Positions 1-8,830 of a DNA stretch of 64,000 bases are shown piece by piece. A program made the position numbers and the translations under genes. The notes under the pieces were generated by a model, which worked only from the letters and a program-made list of their open reading frames with translations, was not told the DNA's origin and did not search any database. Positions within the stretch are counted from its first letter, which is position 1. Every line of letters starts with the position of its first letter. Source of the stretch: Rhodoblastus sp963748385 (lineage in GTDB: Bacteria; Pseudomonadota; Alphaproteobacteria; Rhizobiales; Beijerinckiaceae); NCBI GenBank assembly GCA_963748385.1, contig CAVVIQ010000008.1, positions 124,001-188,000 on the forward strand. The letters are read 5' to 3'.

Positions 1-1249
1 CGAGCCGGGGCAGGATCGTCGCTCGATATTCGGCATAGGCCGAATTGGTGGTCTGGCGGGCGTCGACCGGTACGAATGAGCCGTCGTTCGGGTCGGGATT
101 TTGCGAATTGCTCGCTTCTTCCTGCTCGTTGCGCAGGCCGAAGACCAGCATCCCGTAACGGTTCAGCGACAGTTCGCCCTGATATTCCGCGCCCCAGCGC
201 AGGCCATGATAGGTCGTCGTGCAGGTGAACGGCATGTAAAGGGCGTTGTAACAGCCCTCCGTCTCGGAGACCTGGTTCAGGGTGGTGTTTTCGAACAAGG
301 TCAGGTGGTTGTTCAGCGCGCCGTCGAAGGCCGCGAAATTGTATCGCAGATATTCCGAGCCGATCCAGGCGACCGAATGATTTTCCGGCGAGAACACGTC
401 GTACGCGAGGGAGGCGTAGGGATTGTCGAAGCGAGTCCCGTTGCCGAAGGCCGAAAAGCCGAAATCGACGCTGGCGGCGTCCGACAGCTTGTAGGAGAAA
501 GTTCCGCTGGCGCCGCCCTTGGTGGCGGGGTCGCCCCAGGGCAGGGGCGGCAGGGGCGCCCCGGCGAAGCCGAACGTCAGCGGGCGGTCGATGCGATAGC
601 CATATTGCGGAAAGCCGTCCGTATACATGGCGTTGACGCCGAGCGAATAGGTCCAGCCGTCCTGGCCGCCCGAGATCGAGGCCCGGCCGGAAATCGTGCC
701 ATAGCTGCCGCCTTCGATCGAAACCGAGCGTTTGGTCTCGCCGGTCGTTCCCTTCCTGGTGATGATGTTGATGACGCCCGCCATGGCGTCCGAGCCGTAA
801 AGCGCGGTCTGCGGCCCGCGCAGAACCTCGATATGGTCGATATTGGCGGCGGTGAGATTGCCGAAATCGAGCGAACCGTCGGTGGCGGAGACATTGCCGA
901 CGCGCTGGCCGTCGACCAGCACCAGCACCGCGCCCGGATCGGCGCCGCGGATGCGCACGGTGGTCACCGAGCCGGGGCCGCCGCTCTGGGCGACTTCGAC
1001 GCCGGCGACCTCCCGCAGGGTCTCTGTCACGCCCTGCGTCCCGTATTGCGCGATCCGCGAGCCGGGAATGACCGTGATCGAGGAGCCAGTGTCGGCGATC
1101 GGCTCAGGGATGCGATCCGCCGTGACCACCACGTCGGGCAGCGGGGCCGTGTCGTCGGCCCAGGCGAAATTGGGGAGCGCCGTCGCGCCGAGAAGCGCGG
1201 CGACGAGGGATAGGCGCCGCGCGCGAGGCGGCCTTGCGATGATCGTCAT
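1..1249 (-). CDS. btuB: TonB-dependent outer-membrane receptor, BtuB-like (3' end outside window)
   Basis: Outer-membrane receptor that takes up a large ligand, most likely cobalamin, with energy from TonB-ExbBD. The visible 416 codons start with a signal peptide (R-R-A-R-R-L-S-L-V, then a hydrophobic stretch ending A-W-A). A Ton-box-like D-V-V-V-T-A follows near residue 40. The plug domain (about 45-160) carries R-I-R-G-A, L-V-D-G and the I-E-V-L-R-G-P-Q-T-A-L-Y-G-S signature, and the first barrel strands come after it. The start has GGAGG four bases upstream. A cobalamin riboswitch lies directly upstream on the same strand, which supports B12 or a related corrinoid as ligand. The C-terminal barrel is beyond position 1. 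Confidence 0.88.
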   Translation of the reverse strand, partial: MTIIARPPRARRLSLVAALLGATALPNFAWADDTAPLPDVVVTADRIPEPIADTGSSITVIPGSRIAQYGTQGVTETLREVAGVEVAQSGGPGSVTTVRIRGADPGAVLVLVDGQRVGNVSATDGSLDFGNLTAANIDHIEVLRGPQTALYGSDAMAGVINIITRKGTTGETKRSVSIEGGSYGTISGRASISGGQDGWTYSLGVNAMYTDGFPQYGYRIDRPLTFGFAGAPLPPLPWGDPATKGGASGTFSYKLSDAASVDFGFSAFGNGTRFDNPYASLAYDVFSPENHSVAWIGSEYLRYNFAAFDGALNNHLTLFENTTLNQVSETEGCYNALYMPFTCTTTYHGLRWGAEYQGELSLNRYGMLVFGLRNEQEEASNSQNPDPNDGSFVPVDARQTTNSAYAEYRATILPRL

Positions 1250-1284
1250 GGGTCCTCCAGCCGTCCCGCCGACAGCATTTGGGT

Positions 1285-1460
1285 TGAACGATCACCGGCC
1301 GGTCTCCTGGCTCGCGGGTTTCCGCCCTTGCGCTCCTTCCCGGGAATTTTCCCAGTGGATCAATGCGCAAAGGCTCGCCGCTTACAGTTGCGGGGGCAGC
1401 TGCGGCTTGGGAGTCTCCTCCGCACCGCATTCCCGTTGCATCCGGGCCGAACCCGGAATG
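1285..1460 (-). promoter_or_regulatory. Cobalamin (adenosylcobalamin) riboswitch
   Basis: On the minus strand the leader contains the B12 box AGCCAGGAGACCGGCC (1297-1312), a GCCCCCGCAACTGTAAGCGG segment around 1379-1399, and a GATCCACTGGGAAAATTCCC segment around 1335-1360. All are hallmark blocks of the cobalamin riboswitch. It ends about 40 bases before the btuB-like start, so it should repress this receptor when B12 is plentiful. The outer limits are approximate. Confidence 0.92.
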
Positions 1461-1479
1461 CGCCGATGACGGGGCCTTT

Positions 1480-2068
1480 TTTAGGTCTTGTTAAGAAAAG
1501 CCGCAAGCGCGAATCTGGCCCGGGATTTAGCATAATTGGATTGGATTAGGTGCTCACATCCTTCAAAGAATCGGCTTGCGCTTTTCGGGGCGCCCATAGA
1601 TGACGCTTGGTTCCTGGCTATGAATGACGCAGAACGGCGGAATTCGGTCATCGGCCGAAGGTCTGGTTCGGCGCGAAGAGCGGACCGTTACGGGACGGAG
1701 AGGATGCGCCGGAAGCCATCGCAGCCGCCGGGTCCGGCGAGACTTTGGCAGACAACGTTCCAAGCCGAACGCGGCCGATGTTGGAGACGCCGCCGGCGAT
1801 TCCCAATTCGCCGGGGGCGCGCCAGGCAAGAACTTGAACGGCTTGGCCGGCTTGAAATCGCCGTTCGGAACGACGTGGTTCGCGTAACGGGCGCAACAAA
1901 AAACGCAGATCGCGCAAGCAGAACGGCCAGGCTGGAGGCCGTGGCGGGCGGCGATCATGCGGGAGCGATTGGCGCGATCGCCAAATGCGCCGCCCTGGCG
2001 CGGTCTCGCCTCTTGCAGGTTATCCGCGCCGACCCCACGTCTTCAATGCTGTTCATAGGGGGGCGGGC
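1480..2068. other. Intergenic stretch without a supported gene
   Basis: About 590 bases between the riboswitch and the hydrolase gene. Short open frames exist on both strands, but none has a recognisable motif or a good ribosome site. It holds one copy of a 40-base dispersed repeat (1603-1642). The rest could be decayed coding DNA, which I cannot show. Confidence 0.5.
1603..1642 (+). repeat. Dispersed 40-base repeat, copy A
   Basis: Shares 37 of 40 positions with 25309-25348. The common core reads ACGCTTGGTTCC, one variable base, GGC, one variable base, ATGAATGAC, one variable base, then CAGAACGGCGGAA. Both copies are intergenic and in the same orientation. Function unknown. Confidence 0.75.
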
Positions 2069-3304
2069 ATGCCGGCGAAAATGACGACGATTCCCGTCTC
2101 CGATATCCGGGGATATTTGCAACTTTCCGTCGACGCGGCGATCGGCGTCACCAATGTGACGCAAGAGGTCCACCAAACCGTGCTGGATACGCCAGGAGTG
2201 TTTGGCGTGGCCGCGCGCGGGTTAACCAGCGGGATCACCGGTATGGTCTATCACGGCGTGCGCGGAGGCGTGCGCTTGGGCGGCGCCGGGGCTGATTGGC
2301 TTTTGTCAAAACTGGACGACAAAATCGCGCCAGAATCTTCACCAGCTCGCGACATCGCCCTTGCGGCGCTGAATGGAGTTTATGGCGATCATCTCGCGGC
2401 GACGGCCAATCCGCTGGCGATTTCGATGCAGCTTCGCAGCGACGGGCGGTCTTTGCTACTTGAGAAGGCCGCCCTCGCGGCGGCGCTTCCCCAGGCGAGC
2501 GGACGCGTGGCGGTGCTGGCGCATGGCCTTTGCATGAGCGACCGCGCGTGGCGCCGCGCCAATCACGACCATGGCGCGGAACTCGCGCGCGCGCTGGGCT
2601 ATACGCCGATCTATCTGCTCTATAATTCGGGCCAGCATATTTCGGTCAACGGGCGCGCCTTTGCCGAGTTGCTCGAAGCCCTGACCCGGCAATGGCCGAT
2701 TCAGATCGACGAACTGGTCATCATCGGCCATAGCTTGGGCGGACTGGTCGCGCGAAGCGCCTGCTTTTACGGCGAGGCGGAGGGACATTCCTGGCGGCGT
2801 CGTTTGAGTGGCATGGTTTTTATCGGAACGCCGCATCATGGCGCCCCGCTGGAACAACTGGGAGCCTGGGTCGACCATTTTACGGGCAAGATACCCTATG
2901 CGGCGGCCTTTGGCCGGATCGGCAGAACCCGCAGCGCCGGCGTCACCGATCTTCGTTTTGGCTCCTTGATCGATGAAGACTGGCGGGATCGCGATCGCTT
3001 CGAACTTTCCGGCGACTGCCGCCGTCCCATCCCCTTGCCTGAGGGCGTAGCCTGTTACGCCATCGCGGCGACCAAGGCTGGCGCGGCGAACAAGCTCCAT
3101 GACAGGCTCATTGGCGACGGGCTCGTCCCCGTGGCGAGCGCGCTTGGCGAGCACCCCGATCCCGCGCGCAGGCTGGCTTTCGACCCGGACCGGCAATGGA
3201 TCGGCAGGGGAATGAGCCATTTCGACTTGCTCGGCCGGCGCGAAGTCTCGGACCAGATCACGCAATGGCTTCGGCCCGGCGTCGCGCGGGCGCCAGGCGT
3301 GTGA
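2069..3304 (+). CDS. Alpha/beta-hydrolase (esterase/lipase-like)
   Basis: Predicted serine hydrolase of 411 aa. The nucleophile elbow G-H-S-L-G-G is near residue 220. An oxyanion-type V-L-A-H-G-L-C segment lies near 150, and a G-T-P-H-H-G-A-P block follows the elbow, as in PGAP1/triacylglycerol-lipase-like proteins. A His for the triad is probably in G-M-S-H-F-D-L-L near the C-terminus. The first 130 residues are an alpha-helical, Gly-rich segment of unknown role that may contact membrane. No signal peptide is clear. The ATG at 2069 follows a G-rich stretch; an in-frame ATG 84 bases upstream lacks support. Substrate unknown. Confidence 0.75.
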   Translation: MPAKMTTIPVSDIRGYLQLSVDAAIGVTNVTQEVHQTVLDTPGVFGVAARGLTSGITGMVYHGVRGGVRLGGAGADWLLSKLDDKIAPESSPARDIALAALNGVYGDHLAATANPLAISMQLRSDGRSLLLEKAALAAALPQASGRVAVLAHGLCMSDRAWRRANHDHGAELARALGYTPIYLLYNSGQHISVNGRAFAELLEALTRQWPIQIDELVIIGHSLGGLVARSACFYGEAEGHSWRRRLSGMVFIGTPHHGAPLEQLGAWVDHFTGKIPYAAAFGRIGRTRSAGVTDLRFGSLIDEDWRDRDRFELSGDCRRPIPLPEGVACYAIAATKAGAANKLHDRLIGDGLVPVASALGEHPDPARRLAFDPDRQWIGRGMSHFDLLGRREVSDQITQWLRPGVARAPGV

Positions 3305-3355
3305 TCTTGACCGCTCGGCCACTTTGGCGAAAGATTGCGCAAAGGGGCCGAGATC

Positions 3356-3697
3356 ATGCGTCGCGTCTTTCCCGCATCCCTCCTGCCGCTGCTGCTCGGG
3401 CTTTCGGCCTGCCACGCCGACCGGGCCGCGCCGGAGGTGGCCATGCCGCAGACGCCGGTCGAGGCCGTCGTGCGCGTCACGCCGGGTGGCGCCGACGGCG
3501 GATGCGCGGCGGAAATCGACCGCTATCGCGGGATCGTCGACCATGACGCAACGACAGGTTTTGTCGCTCAAAGCGTCCATGCGCAGATCCAGGGCGAGAT
3601 CGGCGAGGCCCAAGGCGCCTGCGACGCCGGCGACCAGCTCCGCGCCAGATATCTTCTGCGCGCGAGCCAGCAGCGCCATGGCTATCCGCAGGGCTGA
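3356..3697 (+). CDS. Small predicted lipoprotein
   Basis: 113-aa protein with a type II signal peptide: M-R-R-V, a leucine-rich core, and the lipobox L-S-A-C near residue 19. It is therefore expected to be lipidated and membrane-anchored. The mature part is short, has three further Cys residues (G-G-C, G-A-C) and matches no family I recognise. The last 16 bases overlap the end of the convergent Nudix gene. The start was chosen because the signal peptide begins here; an upstream in-frame codon would add only seven polar residues. Confidence 0.65.
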   Translation: MRRVFPASLLPLLLGLSACHADRAAPEVAMPQTPVEAVVRVTPGGADGGCAAEIDRYRGIVDHDATTGFVAQSVHAQIQGEIGEAQGACDAGDQLRARYLLRASQQRHGYPQG

Positions 3698-4428
3698 GCC
3701 GCGAAAGCGTCGCGCAGAAAAATCCGGATGAAATCCGGCATTCTCGCCGGGTCGATGTCCTCGGGACCGAAGACGGCGCGCAGGCGGACAAGCTCCGGCT
3801 GCTGTTCGCGCGCCAGAAAATCCGCGGCCCGCGCCAAAGCTTCCATCGCCGTGAACGGCGACGCCCTTTGCTGGATGCAGGCGATTTTCGCCCCGGCGAC
3901 GACGACGCTCCACCCCGGCTCCGGCGGCGCCTCGTCAGGCGAAAAGCCGGTTTCTTCGGCCATTTCCCGCGCGACGCTGGCGGCGAGATCGACTTTATCG
4001 CCGAAAATGTCGCTGCGGTCGGGCGTGCCGGCGGCAAAATAGATTTTTCCGGCGTTCATGGTATGAGGCGCCATTTCACCAAGCAGGAAGGCGCCGTCGC
4101 GGCTGCGCAGCGCCGCCATGGAAAAGCAGTTATAGGCCTCCCCGGATTCATGTCCCTTTGGCGTCCCGAACGCCAGCCAGGCATGAAAATTCCGGAAATC
4201 CGTCTCGAAAAAGGCGCCGCGCAGCACATCGCCATCTGGCGTTTCGACAATTTCGGGGTCGCGCATCAATAAGACCTTGCCGTCGAATATCGCCGGCTTT
4301 TCCGCGCGCGCGCGCGCCCAATGGGCGTCGATGCGCGCAGCCTCGCGGGTCGCGAAATCCCAGGCGCGGGGGCGAAAGGCGGTCTCCAGCCGCGCGACGC
4401 GGCGGAGGCCGTCGGGAAGGTCGGACAT
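3682..4428 (-). CDS. NUDIX hydrolase family protein
   Basis: 248-aa protein with a somewhat divergent Nudix box near residues 145-170. The core R-E-M-A-E-E-T-G-F supplies the metal-binding glutamates, and the preceding G-D-K-V-D-L-A-A-S-V replaces the usual G-x5-E. It probably hydrolyses a nucleoside diphosphate-linked substrate; which one cannot be told. AAGGAG lies five bases before the ATG at 4428, which favours this over a GTG six bases upstream. It is divergent from the Kef-type antiporter gene, with about 65 bases between the starts. Confidence 0.75.
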   Translation of the reverse strand: MSDLPDGLRRVARLETAFRPRAWDFATREAARIDAHWARARAEKPAIFDGKVLLMRDPEIVETPDGDVLRGAFFETDFRNFHAWLAFGTPKGHESGEAYNCFSMAALRSRDGAFLLGEMAPHTMNAGKIYFAAGTPDRSDIFGDKVDLAASVAREMAEETGFSPDEAPPEPGWSVVVAGAKIACIQQRASPFTAMEALARAADFLAREQQPELVRLRAVFGPEDIDPARMPDFIRIFLRDAFAAQPCG

Positions 4429-4493
4429 TTCCACTCCTTATCTTTTTGGCGCGTTCCGCGAATCCGTTATCCTGTTTTCGCGGAGGGAAGCAA

Positions 4494-6260
4494 TTGACCG
4501 AGCATTTCGATCTGGAGACCTACAAGGCGCCCCTGCTCTTCTTAAGCGTGGCGGGCGTCGTCGTGCCCCTGTTCCGCCGTTTGCGGGTCAGCCCGGTGCT
4601 CGGCTTCCTCATCGCCGGCATGATGATCGGCCCCCATGTGCTGGGCCGGATCGACGCTTTTTTGCCGTTCCGGATCCCGGTTCTCGCCAATACGGAAAAT
4701 ATCGCCGCCGTCGCCGCCTTCGGCGTGGTGTTCCTGATGTTCAACATCGGGCTGGAGCTGTCGCTGGAGCGCCTCATCCTGTTGCGCCGCTTCGTCTTCG
4801 GGCTCGGCGCGCTCCAGGTCGGCGTTTGCGGCGTCGCGCTCTTTCTCATCGCGCGGAGCCTGAGCCTCCCCCAGCCGGCGGCGATCGTGACCGGCGCGGC
4901 GCTCGCCTTGTCCTCGACCGCGATCGTCGTGCCGGTGCTGGCGGAAAGGCGGCGCCTCAACACCCTGACCGGCCGCGCGATCTTTTCCGTCCTGCTGTTC
5001 CAGGACCTGCTGGTGGCGCCGCTGCTGTTCATGGTCGCGATGCTTTCCGACCCTGCCGCGCAAGCCTCGCCGCTCCTGGCTTTCGCCCCCGCCCTGATCG
5101 CGGTGGCCGCGATCGTCGGAATTGGCCGCATCGTCCTGCGGCCTCTGTTCCAACTGGTCGCGGCGACCCGGTCGACCGAGCTTTTCATGGCCGCCTGCCT
5201 GCTGGTGGTGATCGCCACCGCCGTCACGGCCGCGTGGTCCGGCCTGTCCATGGCGCTCGGCGCCTTCATCGCGGGGCTGCTGCTGGCTGAAACCGAATTC
5301 CGCCGCGCCGTCGAAACCGCGATCGATCCGTTCAAAGGCCTTCTGCTCGGTCTGTTTTTCGTTTCGGTCGGCGCGGGGCTCGATCCTTTGCAGGTAATCG
5401 CCCATCCCGGCGCGACGCTCGGCGTCGCTTTCCTGCTCACCTTGGTCAAAGCGCCGCTTATCGCGGGCCTCGCGCGCGGCTTCGGCCTGAACTGGCGCAA
5501 GGCCGGCGAAATCGGCCTGTTGCTCGGACCCGGCGGCGAATTCGCCTTCGTCATCCTGTCCTCCGCCGCCGCGGCGGGCATCCTCCCGAAACAGCTTGCC
5601 GCCGAGATCCTGATCGGGGTGACCTTGTCCATGACCATGATTCCGCTGTTCGCGGCTTTCGCTGCGCGCTTCAGGACCGTGTCCGGCCCCGTCCTCATCG
5701 GCCCCGAGCCAACCGAACTCGCGCCCGCCTCGCGCGTGCTCATCGTCGGCTACGGTCGCGTCGGCCAGGTGGTCGGCGATCTCATGCGCGCGCACAAGAT
5801 CGATTATCTCTGCCTGGAAGGCGACGCCCGAATCGCCGCCCAGGCCCGCTCGCGCGGCGAGCCGGTCTATTGGGGCGACGCGACCCGGAAGGATTTCCTT
5901 CAACGCTGCGGCCTCGCCGAGGCCCGCGCCCTGATCGCGACCATGCACACGCCGAGCGCGGTGGACGCCGTGGTGAAGCTGGCGCGCGCCGAGCGCCCCG
6001 ATCTCACCATCGTCGCCCGCGCCCGCGACGCCGCCCACGCCCGCGCGCTCTACAGGCTCGGCGCGACCGACGCGGTGCCGGAAACCATGGAGGCGAGCCT
6101 GCAATTGTCGGAGGCGGCATTGGTCGACATCGGCGTGCCGATGGGCCTGGTCATCGCCTCGATCCACGAACAGCGCGACATCTACCGCAAGAATCTGATC
6201 GCCGACGAAAGCCAGATCGCGCCCCCCCGCCCGTTCAAGGCGCGGCGGATGAAGAGGTGA
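4494..6260 (+). CDS. Monovalent cation:proton antiporter-2 (KefB/KefC-like)
   Basis: 588-aa CPA2-family membrane protein. Residues about 8-390 form the Na+/H+-exchanger fold with some 12 membrane segments, including F-N-I-G-L-E-L, S-S-T-A-I-V-V-P-V-L-A-E and F-Q-D-L-L-V-A. Residues about 415-540 form a TrkA-N/RCK Rossmann domain starting V-L-I-V-G-Y-G-R-V-G-Q-V. It likely exchanges K+ or Na+ for protons under nucleotide or redox control. The TTG at 4494 was chosen because AGGGAAG sits five bases upstream and the protein starts right before the first membrane segment. No KefF/KefG partner is adjacent. Confidence 0.85.
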   Translation: MTEHFDLETYKAPLLFLSVAGVVVPLFRRLRVSPVLGFLIAGMMIGPHVLGRIDAFLPFRIPVLANTENIAAVAAFGVVFLMFNIGLELSLERLILLRRFVFGLGALQVGVCGVALFLIARSLSLPQPAAIVTGAALALSSTAIVVPVLAERRRLNTLTGRAIFSVLLFQDLLVAPLLFMVAMLSDPAAQASPLLAFAPALIAVAAIVGIGRIVLRPLFQLVAATRSTELFMAACLLVVIATAVTAAWSGLSMALGAFIAGLLLAETEFRRAVETAIDPFKGLLLGLFFVSVGAGLDPLQVIAHPGATLGVAFLLTLVKAPLIAGLARGFGLNWRKAGEIGLLLGPGGEFAFVILSSAAAAGILPKQLAAEILIGVTLSMTMIPLFAAFAARFRTVSGPVLIGPEPTELAPASRVLIVGYGRVGQVVGDLMRAHKIDYLCLEGDARIAAQARSRGEPVYWGDATRKDFLQRCGLAEARALIATMHTPSAVDAVVKLARAERPDLTIVARARDAAHARALYRLGATDAVPETMEASLQLSEAALVDIGVPMGLVIASIHEQRDIYRKNLIADESQIAPPRPFKARRMKR

Positions 6261-6279
6261 TCTCAACGCTCCGCGTTTT

Positions 6280-6313
6280 CGGGAATTTTTCCTGAACTTT
6301 CAGGAATATCCCG
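6280..6313. terminator. Hairpin between convergent genes
   Basis: Inverted repeat with arms CGGGA...TTCCTGAA and TTCAGGAA...TCCCG and a two-base loop, lying between the ends of the antiporter gene and the oppositely oriented 2OG-like gene. Probably a bidirectional terminator; there is no long T run. Confidence 0.55.
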
Positions 6314-6334
6314 TCGCGCGCGTGGCGCCGTCAC

Positions 6335-7072
6335 TCAATAGGCGGCTTCCTTGACCGGCTCGGCGTAATAGGCGTTCAGGATCGAATGGCGGGGCTTGTC
6401 GTTGGCGACATGGATTTCGTCACGGCCGTGCCAACTCGTCTTGAACATGTTGTATTTCCAGTCGATCACCACGAAGGCGAGGCCGGTGTTGGGCAGGAAG
6501 GGCAAGGTCTTGTCCACCGTCAGGCCGTAATGCCGCGGGTCCAGCAGGCCCATCGGCGAAATCTTGAAGACGCTTGTGCCCAGATCCTTCTGGCTGTCGT
6601 CCTCCGGCATATAGATCAGCATGGTGAGGACTTTTCGCCGCGTATCGGGATGCGGCTTGATCGCATAGCCGTCGTAATCCGCGTAAAGCACCGGCCGCGG
6701 ATACATTTTCACCGGCCAGCTCTCGCCGCTGCCCTTGGCCCTGATGCGCAGGCCCTCGTCGAGCTTCTTGCGCAAGGCGTCCTCGATCTCGGCCGAGGAC
6801 AGCACGTCCGACGCCAGTCTCCACAAGGCCCGGCGTTCGTCGTCGCCAGCGTCGTGAGAGCCGTCGAACAGGTTGAACTGGCGGCGCGTGTTATGTCCGT
6901 TCAGATTGATGTAATTCTCCGGATCGGGCCGCCTGGCGATCAGTTCCCGGTAAAAATCCTCGGGCCAGAAATTCTCGAAAGCCATGTGGGGATAGGGTTT
7001 CGAGAAGACTTTGGCGTTCAGGATCGACTGGACGCCGTGGGCCACAAGCTCGTGATATCGGGAATTGCTCAT
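6335..7072 (-). CDS. 2-oxoglutarate/Fe(II) oxygenase-like protein
   Basis: 245-aa soluble protein. A candidate iron-binding H-x-D lies in I-K-P-H-P-D-T-R-R-K-V-L-T-M-L-I-Y-M-P, the pattern of the double-stranded beta-helix 2OG dioxygenases. A later His in T-S-W-H-G-R-D-E or K-P-R-H-S-I could complete the facial triad. The ATG at 7072 gives a conserved-looking N-terminus; the longer frame upstream has shadow composition. It lies about 100 bases downstream of the flavoprotein gene on the same strand but may be a separate unit. Substrate unknown; a sugar- or peptide-modifying hydroxylase is possible. Confidence 0.6.
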   Translation of the reverse strand: MSNSRYHELVAHGVQSILNAKVFSKPYPHMAFENFWPEDFYRELIARRPDPENYINLNGHNTRRQFNLFDGSHDAGDDERRALWRLASDVLSSAEIEDALRKKLDEGLRIRAKGSGESWPVKMYPRPVLYADYDGYAIKPHPDTRRKVLTMLIYMPEDDSQKDLGTSVFKISPMGLLDPRHYGLTVDKTLPFLPNTGLAFVVIDWKYNMFKTSWHGRDEIHVANDKPRHSILNAYYAEPVKEAAY

Positions 7073-7179
7073 CCGTTGTCTCCAAATGGCCGGCATGGTG
7101 TTGGCCACGCCGGCCCGCAACGCGCGACTATTCGTCTCGACTTTCAAGCTGGCATTGATTTGGATCAGTCCGGGCGGCG

Positions 7180-8814
7180 TCAGATTTCTTCCGGAACCAT
7201 GGCGATGGCGCCGCAAGGACATTCGCTGGCGCATAGGCCGCAACCCTTGCAGAAATCGTAATTGAACTTGAAGCCTTTTCCCGGGCCGAGCTTGACCACG
7301 GCATTGTCCGGGCACACGCCGTAGCAATTGTCGCATTCGAAGCAATTGCCGCAGGACAGGCAGCGCCGCGCCTCGTATAGCGCATTGCTTTCGTCCAATC
7401 CCTTGACCACTTCCTCGAAGGTCGAGGAGCGGCGCGCGATCTCCAGCACCGGCCGCACCGTCTTGGGCGCCTCGCCGTAATACCAGGCGTTGAGCCGGTC
7501 GAACGACGCCAACTCATGGCGCGGCGGCGGCGAAAAAACTTCGCCGCGCAGAAAGGCGTCGATATTGCGCGCGGCCAGTTTGCCGTGACCGATCGCCACC
7601 GTCACCGTGCGTTGCGAGGGCGCCATGTCGCCGCCGGCGAAAATTCTTTCCGCGCCCGTCATCATATTCGGGCCCACCTGCACGACGCCGTCCTTGATTT
7701 CGAGGCCGGGGACGCCCTGGAGCAGCGAGAGATCGACATCCTGGCCGAGCGCCAGCACGACGGAATCGGCCTCAAGCGTTTCGAATTCGCCGGTCGGCTG
7801 GGGGAAGCCTTTTTCGTCGAGCTTCATCTTCTCGACCGTGATCGCGCCGGCCTCGACATTCTTGATGGTCGAAAGCCATTTCATCAACACGCCTTCTTCC
7901 AGCGCTTCTTCCAGCTCGAAATCATGGGCCGGCATTTTCTCGCGGGTGCGGCGATAGACGATGATCGCCTCCTCCGCGCCAAGCCGTTTGGCGGTGCGCG
8001 CCACGTCGAGCGCGGTGTTGCCGCCGCCATAGACGACGACGCGGCGCCCGAGCAGAGGCTTGTCCTCGCCCTCCATCGAACGCAAGACCTGCACCGCGTC
8101 GAGCACATGCGCCGCCTCGCCTGCCGGAATATAGGCGCGCTTGGCGATATGGGCGCCGACGGCGAGGAAGGCGGCGTCATAGCCGCCCTCCTCCATCGTC
8201 GCCTGGAGGTCGGAAACCTTGGCGTTGTATTCGATCTGCACGCCGAGATCGGCAAGGCGGGCGACCTCGGCGTCGAGAATGTCGCGCGGCAGGCGATATT
8301 TGGGAATGCCGAAGCGCATCATCCCGCCGGGCGCCGGACCGGCTTCCTTGATCGTCGGCGCGTGTCCGAAAAGCGCGAGATGAAAAGCGGCGGAAAGCCC
8401 CGCCGGACCTGCGCCGACGACCAGAACTTTCTTTCCGCTCTTCTGGGCCGGCGGCGTGAATCGCCAGCCCCTGGCTATCGCCATGTCGCCGAGAAAGCGC
8501 TCGACCGAATTGATGCCGACCGCGGAATCGATTTGCGCCCGGTTGCAGGCGTTTTCGCACGGATGATAGCAGACCCGCCCCATCACCGCCGGCAGCGGAT
8601 TGTTTTTCGTCAGCGCCCGCCAGGCAGCCTCATATTCGCCGGCTTCGGCGAAACTCAGCCAGCCCTGGATGTCCTCGCCCGCCGGGCAGGCGTCGTTGCA
8701 GGGCGGCAGGCGATGAACATAGTTGGGCCGGTGGGTCCGCCACGAGCCGGTATGGTTGGCGAGCGAGGTGCCGACATCCAGGGTGATCGCGAAATCATGA
8801 TCCAAGGTTTTCAC
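7180..8814 (-). CDS. GltD-like NAD(P)H flavoprotein with C-terminal 2x[4Fe-4S], oxidoreductase partner subunit
   Basis: 544-aa protein of the glutamate-synthase small-subunit family. An N-terminal Fe-S region includes C-N-D-A-C-P-A-G and C-Y-H-P-C-E-N-A-C. An FAD-binding site follows (V-V-G-A-G-P-A-G-L-S-A-A), then an NAD(P) site (V-Y-G-G-G-N-T-A-L-D-V-A-R) and F-A-G-G-D near the C-terminal third. The last about 60 residues form a ferredoxin-like domain with two cysteine clusters (C-L-S-C-G-N-C and C-K-G-C-G-L-C-A-S-E-C-P). GTG start at 8814 with GGGAGG seven bases upstream. It is 16 bases downstream of porB and takes the place of the usual small delta ferredoxin subunit. It probably passes electrons between the oxidoreductase, ferredoxin and NAD(P). 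A comparable NAD(P)-reductase partner is known for 2-oxoglutarate oxidoreductase in Azoarcus/Thauera. Confidence 0.85.
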   Translation of the reverse strand: MKTLDHDFAITLDVGTSLANHTGSWRTHRPNYVHRLPPCNDACPAGEDIQGWLSFAEAGEYEAAWRALTKNNPLPAVMGRVCYHPCENACNRAQIDSAVGINSVERFLGDMAIARGWRFTPPAQKSGKKVLVVGAGPAGLSAAFHLALFGHAPTIKEAGPAPGGMMRFGIPKYRLPRDILDAEVARLADLGVQIEYNAKVSDLQATMEEGGYDAAFLAVGAHIAKRAYIPAGEAAHVLDAVQVLRSMEGEDKPLLGRRVVVYGGGNTALDVARTAKRLGAEEAIIVYRRTREKMPAHDFELEEALEEGVLMKWLSTIKNVEAGAITVEKMKLDEKGFPQPTGEFETLEADSVVLALGQDVDLSLLQGVPGLEIKDGVVQVGPNMMTGAERIFAGGDMAPSQRTVTVAIGHGKLAARNIDAFLRGEVFSPPPRHELASFDRLNAWYYGEAPKTVRPVLEIARRSSTFEEVVKGLDESNALYEARRCLSCGNCFECDNCYGVCPDNAVVKLGPGKGFKFNYDFCKGCGLCASECPCGAIAMVPEEI

Positions 8815-8830
8815 GTTGCCGCCTCCCGCG

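Noticed and set aside
1536..2084. Overlapping open frames of 130-180 codons on both strands
   Set aside because: Neither product resembles a protein family; the region contains a dispersed repeat and looks non-coding or decayed.
4542..6266. 574-codon open frame on the minus strand
   Set aside because: Shadow of the antiporter gene, with Asp/Gln/Arg/His-rich composition and no domain.
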